DNA from: CAG-791 sp963593905
GTDB taxonomy: Bacteria; Bacillota; Clostridia; Lachnospirales; Lachnospiraceae
Reading direction: 5' to 3'
NCBI GenBank assembly: GCA_963593905.1
Contig: CAVBBL010000001.1
Coordinates: forward strand, 1-64,000
DNA length: 64,000 nt
How positions within the stretch are numbered: the stretch's first letter is position 1; each line of letters begins with the position of its first letter. This document shows, in pieces, positions 9,138 to 18,007 of the stretch. The translations under genes and the position numbers were made by a program. The notes below the pieces were generated by a model. It made no database searches and was not told the origin of the DNA. It saw only the letters and a program-made list of their open reading frames with translations.

Positions 9138-9181
9138 GGAATGAATCGCTCGCCGAACGAATCTCTCATTAATGCAATTTA

Positions 9182-9279
9182 ATTCATAAAAATGTAAGGA
9201 AGATAATTCATAAAAATGTAAGGAAGATAATTCAAAAAACATAAAGAAGTCTAATTCAAAAAAATGTAAGGAAGACAAA
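9182..9279 (+). repeat. 24-bp tandem repeat carrying an RBS in each unit
   Basis: Four units of the form AATTCAnAAAAATGTAAGGA plus AGAT. Each carries an AAGGAAG Shine-Dalgarno-like sequence, and the last copy lies at the right distance from the start of the next gene at 9283. Confidence 0.85.
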
Positions 9280-9282
9280 GAG

Positions 9283-10917
9283 ATGTTTTGCACTTATTGT
9301 GGTAATCAGGTCAGTGATGGAGCAAAATTCTGTTCAAAATGCGGAAAAAAATTAGGCGCCGGTAATGCTGCGCAGGAAGCTGAAGAAAAAGCTAAGAAGA
9401 GTTACGGGATCATACAAGCCAGGCCGGGGTATTATTGTTATGAGTGCGGAAATTATGTTTCCTATGAAGGCGGAAGTCAGAGATGCCGGTATTGCGGAGC
9501 CGACAAGATCAATGGCAATGTAATTTTAGGCGGCCTGTCTGATGTTATGAATTACGGAATTATAGGGACTACCATTTTGAATGTGCAGTCTTCCCTTCAA
9601 AAGACGGATGTCAGAAGCGCATATTCCCATATCGTAGATTATTATAAGTCTGAGTACTACCGTAAGAATCAATATGAATTTGAAAAAGTAGCAGATGACA
9701 AGGGACTGATGGGAGAATACCTGGTGGACAAGCAGTATCAGGTTTTAAAGAAATCCTATCCCGGAAGAAAATTTCATGTGCTTTATAATCTTTTTATCCC
9801 GGAACCCAATGGTTCCTTTGCGGAAATCGATGCTGCTATTATATATGGCAGTCTTATTTTTGTAATTGAGGCAAAGAACAGAAGCGGGACTTTTGAGATT
9901 AACCATATATCGGATACAAAGTGGATTCAGCAGTTAGGAAATAAAAGAGAGGAAATAACCAGCCCGATCATACAAAACGAATGGCACATAGATGCATTGG
10001 AAAATTTCCTCTCATCCAAGGGGATTGCATCGTCAAGTATTTACAATTATGTTTCCCTGGCCGGCGGCGCGTCATTTAATATCCATGCGAATGTAGACGA
10101 CTACGATAATGCTTTACTTAGACAGTGGTATATCTGCAACACTTCAAAGCTTTGCGAGTGCATTGTAGAAGTAGTTCAGAAATACGACAGAATTTACAAT
10201 ATGCAGGCAAAGGCCGATAATAATACCTTAGCAGATCAGCTGCGGAAAGCGGAGCAGGAGGCCCAGAAGATCATCGGCGCCTTGCGCAGCCAGATACGAA
10301 TGGATAATCTGGAAAAGGATCTTTACATGCACGATCGCGAAGAAACTTCCCAAAACAGAAGACGTTTTCCTTACCGCTATTATTATGTGGAACATCAAAG
10401 TGGGCTTGGCTCGGTTGTGCGATGGAACAGAGAGTATATACAGGTTATTGACAGCACACACCTTGAATGGGAAACGGATAACAGATGGCATTTTACCGAA
10501 CAGGAGCTGCCCAAATTTGCGGAAGAAAATGCCGTGATATATGTGCTGGACTCGCCTGTTAAAATTGCCAGGGGAGTGGATTGTGCCAGATACTGCAGGC
10601 TGTATGAGGATCTGCAGGGAAAACGCTTTTATAACTATGCTCGTTACGAGAAAACTGATGAGAAAACAAACAGTGACAGAAATAACCAGGAAAAGTCTCA
10701 TCATGAAGAGTCTCATCATGAGGAGGCACACCGCAGCGACAGTAATGAGCGTGAGAGAAGGTCTGCTTATTTTGCCGGCTGTGATACATTAGAAATATTG
10801 GAGAAAAGATATAAGTCGCTGGCTAAGACTTTTCATCCGGATGGCGGATTTGGTAATGAGGAATTGTTTAAGGCCATGGATGCGGAATATCGGACTTTAA
10901 AGAAAAAGTTTGTTTAG
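9283..10917 (+). CDS. zinc ribbon - NERD nuclease-related - J-like domain fusion protein
   Basis: A 544-residue multidomain protein. Two zinc ribbons come first (CTYCG/CSKCG, then CYECG/CRYCG near residues 49-70). A NERD domain follows near residues 145-270, with GLMGEYLVDK, AEIDAAII and FVIEAKN, which matches the D-(E/Q)xK nuclease-like core. The C-terminus (about 505-540) has YKSLAKTFHPDGG, an HPD motif like a J domain, preceded by a His- and Glu-rich linker. NERD proteins are thought to process nucleic acids; the J-like tail could recruit Hsp70. The location next to an ATPase/RloB pair suggests an accessory or defence island. Exact function unknown. Confidence 0.75.
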   Translation: MFCTYCGNQVSDGAKFCSKCGKKLGAGNAAQEAEEKAKKSYGIIQARPGYYCYECGNYVSYEGGSQRCRYCGADKINGNVILGGLSDVMNYGIIGTTILNVQSSLQKTDVRSAYSHIVDYYKSEYYRKNQYEFEKVADDKGLMGEYLVDKQYQVLKKSYPGRKFHVLYNLFIPEPNGSFAEIDAAIIYGSLIFVIEAKNRSGTFEINHISDTKWIQQLGNKREEITSPIIQNEWHIDALENFLSSKGIASSSIYNYVSLAGGASFNIHANVDDYDNALLRQWYICNTSKLCECIVEVVQKYDRIYNMQAKADNNTLADQLRKAEQEAQKIIGALRSQIRMDNLEKDLYMHDREETSQNRRRFPYRYYYVEHQSGLGSVVRWNREYIQVIDSTHLEWETDNRWHFTEQELPKFAEENAVIYVLDSPVKIARGVDCARYCRLYEDLQGKRFYNYARYEKTDEKTNSDRNNQEKSHHEESHHEEAHRSDSNERERRSAYFAGCDTLEILEKRYKSLAKTFHPDGGFGNEELFKAMDAEYRTLKKKFV

Positions 10918-11137
10918 ATCAATAAAACGGATTGAACAGGGCAAAAGAAGCTGATAGAATTACATTCAGTAAACGATATTTGCCAACTTTTAGAACTGAA
11001 AAACAAAAAAGAGAGGAGGGTCAGAAGGCAACATTAAAGCCAGAGCAAAGGTAAAAGTGGGCAGCGCAGCGGTAATCAGCATGATGGAGTAGGAGGACAC
11101 TCCGATTCCGGGTGCCATGAATTTATTGGAGTATGAA

Positions 11138-12733
11138 ATGAAAATTGAACACAGAAAAAGCAACGAATCCCTTCTTCTGACAGTCGTGGGGGTACTGTTA
11201 GGAATTCTATTGTTTTTTATGCCGATGAATGCTTCCACTGCACAGGCAGCGGGGAGTGTTTCTATCAAATCCTGCCTGATCCAGGGCAGCAATGTGGTGG
11301 TCAATGTGGGCACGGGCAGTGTGCCTTCCAATGACGACGGTCTTTACTATCTTTTTGCCGATCAGCCTTTTCAGGATGGTGTGACTGGTACCCAGGTGGC
11401 CACAGCGCCTGCGGCTGCCAATGCTACCTTTAGCTTTGCACTTAATTTTAACAGTGCGAATTCCAACCTTTTCAAAAAGTATGTGGTGGCTGTGAAGCAG
11501 GGCGGTGTGATGACCCCTGTGAGTTCGGCCCGTTACATCACAAATCCAGAGGCGGCTGCCAAGCATACCCAGGGTAGAAGCAACGTGGGTAAAAAGGGTA
11601 TTCTCCCTGCAGTAGCGACCATTAATTCCGGTCTCTTAAAGCAGACCGGCACTAACCAGGTGATCTATAACCTCCCTGTGGGTAATCTTTGCAACGGCAC
11701 AGGCGTTTCCTATACTTACAATGGCAAGACTTATCAGTTCAGTGCCGCCATTGTGGGACAGTATGATCAGATCGTACCTTCCCTGAATAAGCAGGGTATT
11801 CAGATCACCATCGTGCTCCTTAATAATCTGACGGGAGATCAGACCCTGATCCATCCTCTTTCCAGAGGTTATGCCGGCGCCAACTACTATGCTTTTAATA
11901 CGGCAGAGCAGGCAGCGGTGGAGAAACTCGAGGCTATTGCCGCTTTCCTTGGAGAGCGCTATTCCGGCACAGGCCACGGCAAGGTAGATAACTGGATCGT
12001 GGGCAATGAGGTCAATGCAAGAGCAGACTGGAACTATATGTCCAACGTAGATCTCTCCGTTTTCACTGCAGAGTATGCCAAGGCAGTGAGAATCTTCTAT
12101 AACGGCATTAAGTCCCAGAACGGCAATGCGAACATTTATATTTCCGTAGATCAGCAGTGGAGCCGCTCTTCTAATGCAGCGCTGTATTATGCGGGCAAGC
12201 CTTTCATGGATACCTTTAACAGTCTCGTATCCGCCGAGGGCAATATCGACTGGCATGTGGCTATGCATCCTTACGATGTGCCTCTGACAGATCCCAGACC
12301 CTGGAATGCCAGCGGCCTGGTGCAGCACAGCAATGCCACGGCTTATATCACCATTCAGAATATCGATGTGCTGACGGATTATCTGGGGCAGGCTTCCTTC
12401 CGGTCTCCCACCGGTCAGGTGCGCAGCGTCCTTTGCTCTGAGGGGGGATACACTTCCCTGCAGGGGGAGGATGTACAGGCGGCCGCTCTGATGTATGCCT
12501 ATTGGCAGGCGGTGAATAACCAGCATATCGACGGTATTATCTTCAGCCGCCAGCAGGATGATGCCGGTGAAATCGCGCAGGGCCTTGCCAACGGTATCAC
12601 CAATTTAAATGCGTCCCACAAGCTGTCCTGGGACTACTATGTGAATATGAACGGTGCCAATGCGGCAAATTACCTCGCCAGTGCATCTGCTATCGCCGGT
12701 GTGGACTTAAATACCAAGATTACGAAGCGATAG
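11138..12733 (+). CDS. secreted/anchored DUF5722 protein, probable glycoside hydrolase fold
   Basis: A 531-residue protein. A hydrophobic segment at residues 13-31 ending near ASTAQA is a signal peptide or anchor. A beta-rich part follows and then a probable TIM barrel. WIVGNEVNARADW (Glu291) and SVLCSEGGYTS (Glu435) look like the acid/base and nucleophile of clan GH-A enzymes, an inference from motif position. Overall resemblance is to DUF5722. The start at 11138 is preferred because GGAG precedes it by eight bases; another ATG at 11117 has no RBS. A terminator follows at 13012. Substrate unknown. Confidence 0.75.
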   Translation: MKIEHRKSNESLLLTVVGVLLGILLFFMPMNASTAQAAGSVSIKSCLIQGSNVVVNVGTGSVPSNDDGLYYLFADQPFQDGVTGTQVATAPAAANATFSFALNFNSANSNLFKKYVVAVKQGGVMTPVSSARYITNPEAAAKHTQGRSNVGKKGILPAVATINSGLLKQTGTNQVIYNLPVGNLCNGTGVSYTYNGKTYQFSAAIVGQYDQIVPSLNKQGIQITIVLLNNLTGDQTLIHPLSRGYAGANYYAFNTAEQAAVEKLEAIAAFLGERYSGTGHGKVDNWIVGNEVNARADWNYMSNVDLSVFTAEYAKAVRIFYNGIKSQNGNANIYISVDQQWSRSSNAALYYAGKPFMDTFNSLVSAEGNIDWHVAMHPYDVPLTDPRPWNASGLVQHSNATAYITIQNIDVLTDYLGQASFRSPTGQVRSVLCSEGGYTSLQGEDVQAAALMYAYWQAVNNQHIDGIIFSRQQDDAGEIAQGLANGITNLNASHKLSWDYYVNMNGANAANYLASASAIAGVDLNTKITKR

Positions 12734-13194
12734 TATAGACGCAGCAGATGCAACAAAGTTTCTGCAACGAAGTACCTGCATAAATCCGTATTTTGCATAC
12801 TTTCGGATTGGTGTCCGGATTACACGGCTTCCCGCAAGGTTATGTGTGATGAGTGTGATGAATAATTTTCCAGTGCATGACAGGGTGAGACTAAGGCTAA
12901 GGTGTACATATAGACTGCGGCCGGTTGTCGATGTTGCAAAAATTTATAAAAAGATAAGAGCCTGGCTCCGTACAATTTTTAAAAAAGTGATAAAATAATA
13001 ACAAGCAGAAAGAGGCTGTCATCTGTGTGACAGCCTTTTGCTTTTTATTCATTGGAAATTGCGTTCTGTGAATTAAAAACGATTCGCGGGATGTGCACTC
13101 GGCGCAGTGGTATGTGGCTGCTGAATCAACTGCGGCTCGGCGCTAGAATGTGTCAAGGCACATTCTTTTATAAAGCAGTTAAGAAAGGAATACC
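12734..13194. other. 461-bp spacer with a terminator and a hairpin before nth
   Basis: No gene is seen. It holds the terminator at 13012-13041. A separate 8-bp hairpin at 13145-13166 (AGAATGTG paired with CACATTCT) is followed by TTTTATAAAGCAGTTAAGAA and then the RBS of nth. This hairpin-then-RBS order resembles the leader hairpins described elsewhere in the window, but the sequence is not clearly related. Confidence 0.5.
13012..13041 (+). terminator. rho-independent terminator
   Basis: AGGCTGTCA pairs with TGACAGCCT around a short loop, followed by a T-rich stretch (TTTTGCTTTTT). Confidence 0.85.
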
Positions 13195-13824
13195 ATGACA
13201 GTAGAGGAGAGAGCGCTGGCAGTTATCCGGGAACTAAAAAAAGAATATCCCGCCACTGCCTGTACACTGGATTATGAAGAGGCGTGGAAGCTTTTGGTGA
13301 GTGTACGGTTGGCAGCCCAGTGTACCGATGCCAGAGTCAATATCGTGGTAAAGGATCTCTTTGCGCGCTATCCCAGTGTGGAGGCATTGGCCAATGCAGA
13401 GGTAAAGGACATCGAGGAATACGTCAGACCCTGTGGTTTAGGACCCAGCAAGGCGCGGGATATCAGTGCCTGTATGAAGATGCTGCTGAGAGAATACGGC
13501 GGTCAGGTACCGAATCAGTTCGAGGAGCTTTTAAAGCTCCCGGGAGTAGGAAGAAAAAGTGCCAATCTGGTGATGGGAGATGTCTATGGCAAACCGGCCA
13601 TCGTGACAGATACTCATTGCATTCGACTGTGCAACCGCATCGGTCTGGTGCATGACATTAAGGAACCGCAAAAAGTGGAAAAGGTCCTCTGGACACTGAT
13701 TCCGCCGGAGGAGAGCAATGATTTCTGCCACCGACTGGTGGATCACGGCCGAAAGGTATGTACGGCGAGAAAGCCGGTCTGCGAGGAATGCTGCCTTCAT
13801 AAGATTTGTGAGAAAAATGTTTGA
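13195..13824 (+). CDS. nth: endonuclease III, DNA glycosylase/AP lyase
   Basis: A 209-residue enzyme of base excision repair that removes oxidised pyrimidines and cuts the abasic site. The helix-hairpin-helix LKLPGVGRKSAN carries the catalytic Lys121, and TDTHC gives Asp139, matching Lys120 and Asp138 of the E. coli enzyme. The C-terminal Cys-x6-Cys-x2-Cys-x5-Cys cluster for a 4Fe-4S centre is intact. Length is typical. RBS is AAGAAAGGA. No close operon partner; the gene stands alone between the secreted protein and cardiolipin synthase. Confidence 0.95.
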   Translation: MTVEERALAVIRELKKEYPATACTLDYEEAWKLLVSVRLAAQCTDARVNIVVKDLFARYPSVEALANAEVKDIEEYVRPCGLGPSKARDISACMKMLLREYGGQVPNQFEELLKLPGVGRKSANLVMGDVYGKPAIVTDTHCIRLCNRIGLVHDIKEPQKVEKVLWTLIPPEESNDFCHRLVDHGRKVCTARKPVCEECCLHKICEKNV

Positions 13825-13850
13825 GCGAAATACATGACAGCGTTTTATTC

Positions 13851-13890
13851 ATGCGTCACTGATGCCGTAAACGTCATCAGTGCATGATGA
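13851..13890. repeat. solo B-type hairpin of the intergenic leader family
   Basis: CACTGATG pairs with CATCAGTG around CCGTAAACGT. The core TGATGCCGTAAACGTCATC is identical to the B hairpin at 16842-16862, but no other hairpin of the family lies beside it. Confidence 0.7.
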
Positions 13891-14049
13891 CTTCGAAATA
13901 ATAAATCACAGCGAAGGAAAATAGAGACGTATGATTTACAGAAGATAACATATGGTCGTATGATTTACAGAAAACAACCCATGGCAGAAAGGCATCAAAT
14001 ATAAAAGGGATCCAGGTGAATAACGAGAGAGAGGAGAGCAGAGGCATCC

Positions 14050-15762
14050 GTGGATAAAGAACTTAAAATGCGCACAGAGCAAAAAACCAATATCCGAAAC
14101 AGCATAGGCAGGCTTTTCCTGGTAGCGGTCAGTGTAATTGTGCAGATCTTCTGGATCGTGCAGCTCTTTTTCAATTTAAACAGCTACTCTCCATATATTT
14201 CTTTCGTAACTTCTGTATTAGGCTTGGCGGTCTGTCTGATGATCTACGGGAGGCGCACCAACAGTGCGATCAAGCTGCCATGGATTATGCTGATACTGAT
14301 TTGGCCGGTGGTAGGATTGTGCCTGTACGCGCTGATGGGCAGGAAAAACACCACCAAGCGTATGCGGGAGCGCTTTGAGAAGATCGATTCCTCCCTGGAA
14401 GGATTACTGGTGCAGGATGAGGCGGCAGAGGCCGCACTGGAAGAAAGAGAGCACCGGGCTGCCAATATTTTCCGCTATCTGAAGGAAGTGCCGAAATGTC
14501 CTTTTTATGGAGATACCAAGGTTACTTTTTATGCAGAAGCCAAAGATGGCTTTGAGGCACAGCTGCTGGATCTGCAAAAGGCGCAGCACTATATTTTCAT
14601 GGAGTATTATGCCATTGAGGAGGCCAGCGCTTTTGAAAGGCTCAAAGACATACTGGCGAAAAAAGTAAAGGAAGGCGTCGAGGTCCGCCTCTTTTATGAT
14701 GATATCGGCAGCATCAGCTTTATCAATGTGGATTTTATACGGCGTATGGAAGCACTGGGTATACAGTGCCGCGTCTTTAATCCGGTGGTGCCTGTCCTGA
14801 ATATGTTTATGAATAACAGGGATCATCGCAAGTTTACGGTGATTGACGGCCGGGTTGGCTTTACCGGCGGCTATAATCTGGCGGATGAATATTTCAATAT
14901 CACACATCCTTACGGCTACTGGAAGGATTCCGGCGTGCGCCTGGAGGGAGATGCGGTGCAGAGCCTGATCGTGATGTTTCTGGAAATGTGGAACGCCGCG
15001 GAGCGGACGGATACGGATTATAGCCGGTATTTCCCGGAAAAGGATGAGCGCAGTGAAGAGATAGCAAGCGCAGAAAAGACAGTGAGCAGCGCAAATCGAG
15101 CGGATGTAATGCAGGAAACCGAGAAAGGAAAGAAGGTTGAAGATGTAAAGAAAGCGGGGAAACGAGACGGGGATTCAAAGGAAACAGGAAAACAAAATAT
15201 AGAAAAGAAGGAAAAAGGTTTCGTAGCGCCCTATTGGGATTCGCCACTGGATACGGAGCATGTTGGCGAGAATATTTACATGAATCTGCTCAAGTATGCG
15301 GAACATGAGGCCTGGTTTACAACACCTTACCTTATGATTACGGATGAACTAAGGCGTGAGCTGGTGCAGGCAGCCCAGCGGGGGGTAGATGTGCGCATTA
15401 TCACGCCGGGTATTCCGGATAAAAAGGTGATCTATCAGGTGACTCGTTCCTACTATGAGGGTCTGGCAGAGGCAGGAGTGCGGATTTATGAATATACCCC
15501 CGGCTTCCTTCACGCCAAGCAATGTGTAGTGGATGGGAAAATGGCCGTGGTGGGCACCATAAACCTGGATTACAGGAGCCTGTACCTCCATTTCGAGGAT
15601 GCCGTGCTGCTCTATGACTGTAGCTGCATTGGAGAGATTCGAAGGGATATTGCGGGAATCCTGGATGTTTCCACAGAAGTTACGGAGAAATACAAAGAAC
15701 TGCAAAAGAGGGGATTGAAGCTGTGGCAGCTGTTTTTGAGACTGCTTTCGCCTTTGATGTAA
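14050..15762 (+). CDS. cls: cardiolipin synthase
   Basis: A 570-residue membrane phospholipase D-family enzyme that joins phosphatidylglycerol units into cardiolipin. Two N-terminal membrane segments lie near residues 20-40 and 48-95. The two HKD motifs are present: HRKFTVIDGRVGFTGGYN and HAKQCVVDGKMAVVGTINLD. Between them, about residues 332-395, is a Lys/Glu/Asp-rich insert absent from typical synthases, which accounts for the extra length over the usual ~480-510 residues. The start is GTG at 14050, with an alternative ATG at 14068. Upstream, CGTATGATTTACAGAA occurs twice. Confidence 0.93.
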   Translation: MDKELKMRTEQKTNIRNSIGRLFLVAVSVIVQIFWIVQLFFNLNSYSPYISFVTSVLGLAVCLMIYGRRTNSAIKLPWIMLILIWPVVGLCLYALMGRKNTTKRMRERFEKIDSSLEGLLVQDEAAEAALEEREHRAANIFRYLKEVPKCPFYGDTKVTFYAEAKDGFEAQLLDLQKAQHYIFMEYYAIEEASAFERLKDILAKKVKEGVEVRLFYDDIGSISFINVDFIRRMEALGIQCRVFNPVVPVLNMFMNNRDHRKFTVIDGRVGFTGGYNLADEYFNITHPYGYWKDSGVRLEGDAVQSLIVMFLEMWNAAERTDTDYSRYFPEKDERSEEIASAEKTVSSANRADVMQETEKGKKVEDVKKAGKRDGDSKETGKQNIEKKEKGFVAPYWDSPLDTEHVGENIYMNLLKYAEHEAWFTTPYLMITDELRRELVQAAQRGVDVRIITPGIPDKKVIYQVTRSYYEGLAEAGVRIYEYTPGFLHAKQCVVDGKMAVVGTINLDYRSLYLHFEDAVLLYDCSCIGEIRRDIAGILDVSTEVTEKYKELQKRGLKLWQLFLRLLSPLM

Positions 15763-15865
15763 TGTTTTCCGATAAAGCAGGTGACAGAAAATATTGTTTT
15801 GAGCAAAATAAAGGGAAATATCTCGTCATCTCTGCGCAGCAAACTACTTAGAAATGAGGTTTCAT

Positions 15866-16402
15866 ATGAACATTACAGTATATCTCGGCGCCTTGGAAGG
15901 CAAAGACCCGGCACTGGCAGCAGCTGTCAGAGAGCTGGGCAGCTGGATCGGAGCAAGCGGCCATGCCCTTGTGTACGGCGGTTCCAAGTCCGGATTGATG
16001 GGAGTGATAGCGGAAAGCGTATTAAAGGCCGGAGGGGAGGTCACGGGTGTGGAGCCCCGGTTTTTTATAGAGGAAGAATTACAGTTGGAAGGGCTGACAG
16101 AACTGATCATCACAGAGGATATGACAGAGCGCAAAGCCAAGATGATCGAATTAGGGGATGCCTTTATCGCTTTTCCGGGAGGAACCGGTACGCTGGAAGA
16201 AATTGCAGAAGTGATGTCGAAAGTATCTCTGGGACATTTGGACGCGCCCTGCATATTTTATAATCTGGACGGCTACTATGACAGTCTGAAAGCACAGCTT
16301 AAACATATGATCGACACAGGACTGTCCTCAAAGGAAAGGCAGAAGGGTATCTGCTTCGCGGATGATCTGGAACAGATAAAAGAAATACTGCAGAGAAAAT
16401 AG
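15866..16402 (+). CDS. LOG family protein (TIGR00730), putative nucleoside 5'-monophosphate phosphoribohydrolase
   Basis: A 178-residue Rossmann-fold protein. The diagnostic motif FPGGTGTLEEI lies near residue 95 and a YGGSKSGLMG stretch near residue 37. Plant LOG enzymes release cytokinin from its nucleotide; bacterial members probably hydrolyse AMP or related nucleotides, though physiological roles are unclear. The start at 15866 is chosen because GAGG precedes it; an in-frame ATG lies at 15854. The upstream sequence GCGCAGCAAACTACTTAGAA plus ATGAGG resembles the D-hairpin tail of the leader family. Confidence 0.88.
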   Translation: MNITVYLGALEGKDPALAAAVRELGSWIGASGHALVYGGSKSGLMGVIAESVLKAGGEVTGVEPRFFIEEELQLEGLTELIITEDMTERKAKMIELGDAFIAFPGGTGTLEEIAEVMSKVSLGHLDAPCIFYNLDGYYDSLKAQLKHMIDTGLSSKERQKGICFADDLEQIKEILQRK

Positions 16403-16578
16403 ATTTCTTTACTGCCAGAGTATCTGTTCCAATGTAGCCGGATGACAATGCAAAGCGCATGGGGATCGCAGCAGCAAAAGCATAGTGGTGACGTTAGTGT
16501 TTTTCTATTCCGAAGGGTAGTATGAAGGGTAGTATGATTGGAGACTTCCTTACGAGGTGACAACTTTCCAAAAAGTGC

Positions 16579-16607
16579 TGGTCAAAAATAAAAAAATATG
16601 CTAGAGT
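16579..16607 (+). promoter_or_regulatory. promoter of first tRNA-Val
   Basis: TGGTCA and TAGAGT with a 17-bp spacer and an upstream TG before the -10. The second tRNA-Val unit has the same arrangement. Confidence 0.7.
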
Positions 16608-16631
16608 ATATCTGTTCCGTAGAGGAACAAT

Positions 16632-16705
16632 GGAATCGTAGCTCAGCTGGGATGAGCGTCCGCTTGACGTGCGGGAGGTCATGGGTTCGAGCCCCGTCGG
16701 TTCCA
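16632..16705 (+). tRNA. tRNA-Val (GAC)
   Basis: A 74-nt cloverleaf. Acceptor GGAATCG pairs with CGGTTCC, D arm GCTC/GAGC, anticodon stem TCCGC/GCGGG with loop TTGACGT (anticodon GAC), T arm ATGGG/CCCGT with loop TTCGAGC, discriminator A. CCA is not encoded. A terminator follows. It is nearly identical outside the anticodon arm to the tRNA-Val at 17927. Confidence 0.95.
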
Positions 16706-16711
16706 GGAACA

Positions 16712-16750
16712 GAGACGGGGGATTTGCGTATGCATATCCCTCGTTTTTAT
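16712..16750 (+). terminator. terminator after tRNA-Val (GAC)
   Basis: ACGGGGGAT pairs with ATATCCCTCGT across a ten-base loop, followed by TTTTATTTT. Confidence 0.8.
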
Positions 16751-16763
16751 TTTGGTCTATACG

Positions 16764-16940
16764 TTGCCGTAACAGCAGTAAACTGCGGCATAAAGAGGCA
16801 AGTTTGAAAGAAATACCCGATAGCATTTCTTTCAAACTGCATTGATGCCGTAAACGTCATCGATGCAAGATCACATCGGAGAATTCGCCTACGCGAAATT
16901 CTCCTCGTGCTGCCGCAGTAAACTGCGGCATAAAGAGGTA
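16764..16940 (+). repeat. full hairpin leader element D-A-B-C-D with RBS
   Basis: The order is: a decayed D hairpin ending in TGCGGCATAAAGAGG; hairpin A at 16802-16837, with a 13-bp perfect stem and loop ACCCGATAGC; hairpin B at 16842-16862; hairpin C, GGAGAATTCG...CGAAATTCTCC, at 16878-16904; hairpin D, TGCCGCAGTAAACTGCGGCA; then AAAGAGG, which is the RBS of the PHP gene at 16944. The D-plus-RBS end is present on both sides of A-B-C. Confidence 0.9.
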
Positions 16941-16943
16941 AAA

Positions 16944-17846
16944 ATGAAAACTATAAATCTGTTTCAAGATAAAGGCAAATGGTATCGTGGCAATCTCCAC
17001 ATGCACACCACACGGTCAGACGGTATGCTGGAGCCGGAACAGGCTATAAAGCTGTATCGGGAGGCAGGGTATGATTTTCTCGCCCTGACGGATCACAGAA
17101 AGCCCAGTCAGGCGCATCATGAAAAGGACTTCCTGCTGCTGCCGGGGGTAGAGTGGGATACAGGAGATAACCAGAGTGCACCGGTTTTCCATATCATCGG
17201 CATCGGCATGACGAAGCCATGTAGTGTGGATTATAAGGATGGAGTATGCACAGACCCTCAGAAGCTTATTGATGCAGTCAGGGAGGCTGGCGGACTGGCT
17301 ATTCTCGCCCACCCGGCCTGGTCTGTTATGAATCCTGCAGATATAGAGAAGCTCTCCGGTCTTGCAGGAGCGGAGATCTATAATTCCGTTTCCACATTGC
17401 CCACGAATGGAAGAAGGGCGGACTCTTCCCTGTATTTTGATCTGTGGGCCAGTGAAGGCAGAGCGATTCCCTGCATGGCGGCGGACGACAGCCATCGTTA
17501 TCAGGGAGAGGAGACCAAATCCTGGATTATGGTCAACGCACAGGAACTTTCCAGTGAGGCTATCTGCCGTGCTATCGAGGAGAAAAATTTTTATGCTACG
17601 CAGGGACCGCGCTTTGAGCAGATTACCTTTGATCAGGAGACAGGAGAGGTGACAGTGCACTGCTCTCTGGATGTGCAAAGCGTGGTGTTTTACAGCAATG
17701 CAGCCTGGGCAGACGGCAGGGTGGAGCAGCCGAAGAATGGCCGGGTCACCTATGTGATTTCTCCCCTGGACCGGTATCTGCGGGTGGAGCTTATCGACGA
17801 GGCAGGGAAAATGGCCTGGAGTTCACCGGTATTGCTGACAAGATAG
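16944..17846 (+). CDS. PHP-domain metal-dependent phosphoesterase
   Basis: A 300-residue PHP-fold hydrolase. Metal ligands are visible as NLHMHTTRSDG near residue 19, LALTDHRK, LLPGVEW and ILAHPAW, with a late ADDSH motif. PHP proteins hydrolyse phosphoesters such as 3',5'-nucleotides or histidinol phosphate; the substrate here is unknown. The RBS AAAGAGG comes from the hairpin leader directly upstream, which fixes the start at 16944. The gene lies between two tRNA-Val units. Confidence 0.85.
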   Translation: MKTINLFQDKGKWYRGNLHMHTTRSDGMLEPEQAIKLYREAGYDFLALTDHRKPSQAHHEKDFLLLPGVEWDTGDNQSAPVFHIIGIGMTKPCSVDYKDGVCTDPQKLIDAVREAGGLAILAHPAWSVMNPADIEKLSGLAGAEIYNSVSTLPTNGRRADSSLYFDLWASEGRAIPCMAADDSHRYQGEETKSWIMVNAQELSSEAICRAIEEKNFYATQGPRFEQITFDQETGEVTVHCSLDVQSVVFYSNAAWADGRVEQPKNGRVTYVISPLDRYLRVELIDEAGKMAWSSPVLLTR

Positions 17847-17873
17847 GAGATTGCCATATTTTGAAAAAAAGAC

Positions 17874-17902
17874 TGGTCAAAAGTTCAAAAGTGTGCTAAA
17901 AT
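17874..17902 (+). promoter_or_regulatory. promoter of second tRNA-Val
   Basis: TGGTCA and TAAAAT with a 17-bp spacer and extended TG. Its -35 box is identical to that of the first tRNA-Val promoter, and CTGTTCCGT and GGAACAATGGAATCG recur downstream. Confidence 0.75.
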
Positions 17903-17926
17903 TTTTCTGTTCCGTTAAGGAACAAT

Positions 17927-18000
17927 GGAATCGTAGCTCAGCTGGGATGAGCGTTCGCCTCACACGCGAGAGGTCACGGGTTCGAGCCCCGTCGATTCCA
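17927..18000 (+). tRNA. tRNA-Val (CAC)
   Basis: A 74-nt cloverleaf. Acceptor GGAATCG/CGATTCC, D arm GCTC/GAGC, anticodon stem TTCGC/GCGAG with loop CTCACAC (anticodon CAC), T arm ACGGG/CCCGT, discriminator A, no encoded CCA. It is a diverged duplicate of the tRNA-Val (GAC) gene 1.3 kb upstream. Confidence 0.95.
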
Positions 18001-18007
18001 CGTTGAT

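Noticed and set aside
9061..9279. CRISPR array
   Set aside because: Units are directly adjacent with no unique spacers, and no cas genes are present anywhere in the window.
6451..10917. Prophage or integrative element
   Set aside because: No integrase, structural phage genes, attachment repeats or tRNA junction are seen around the block.
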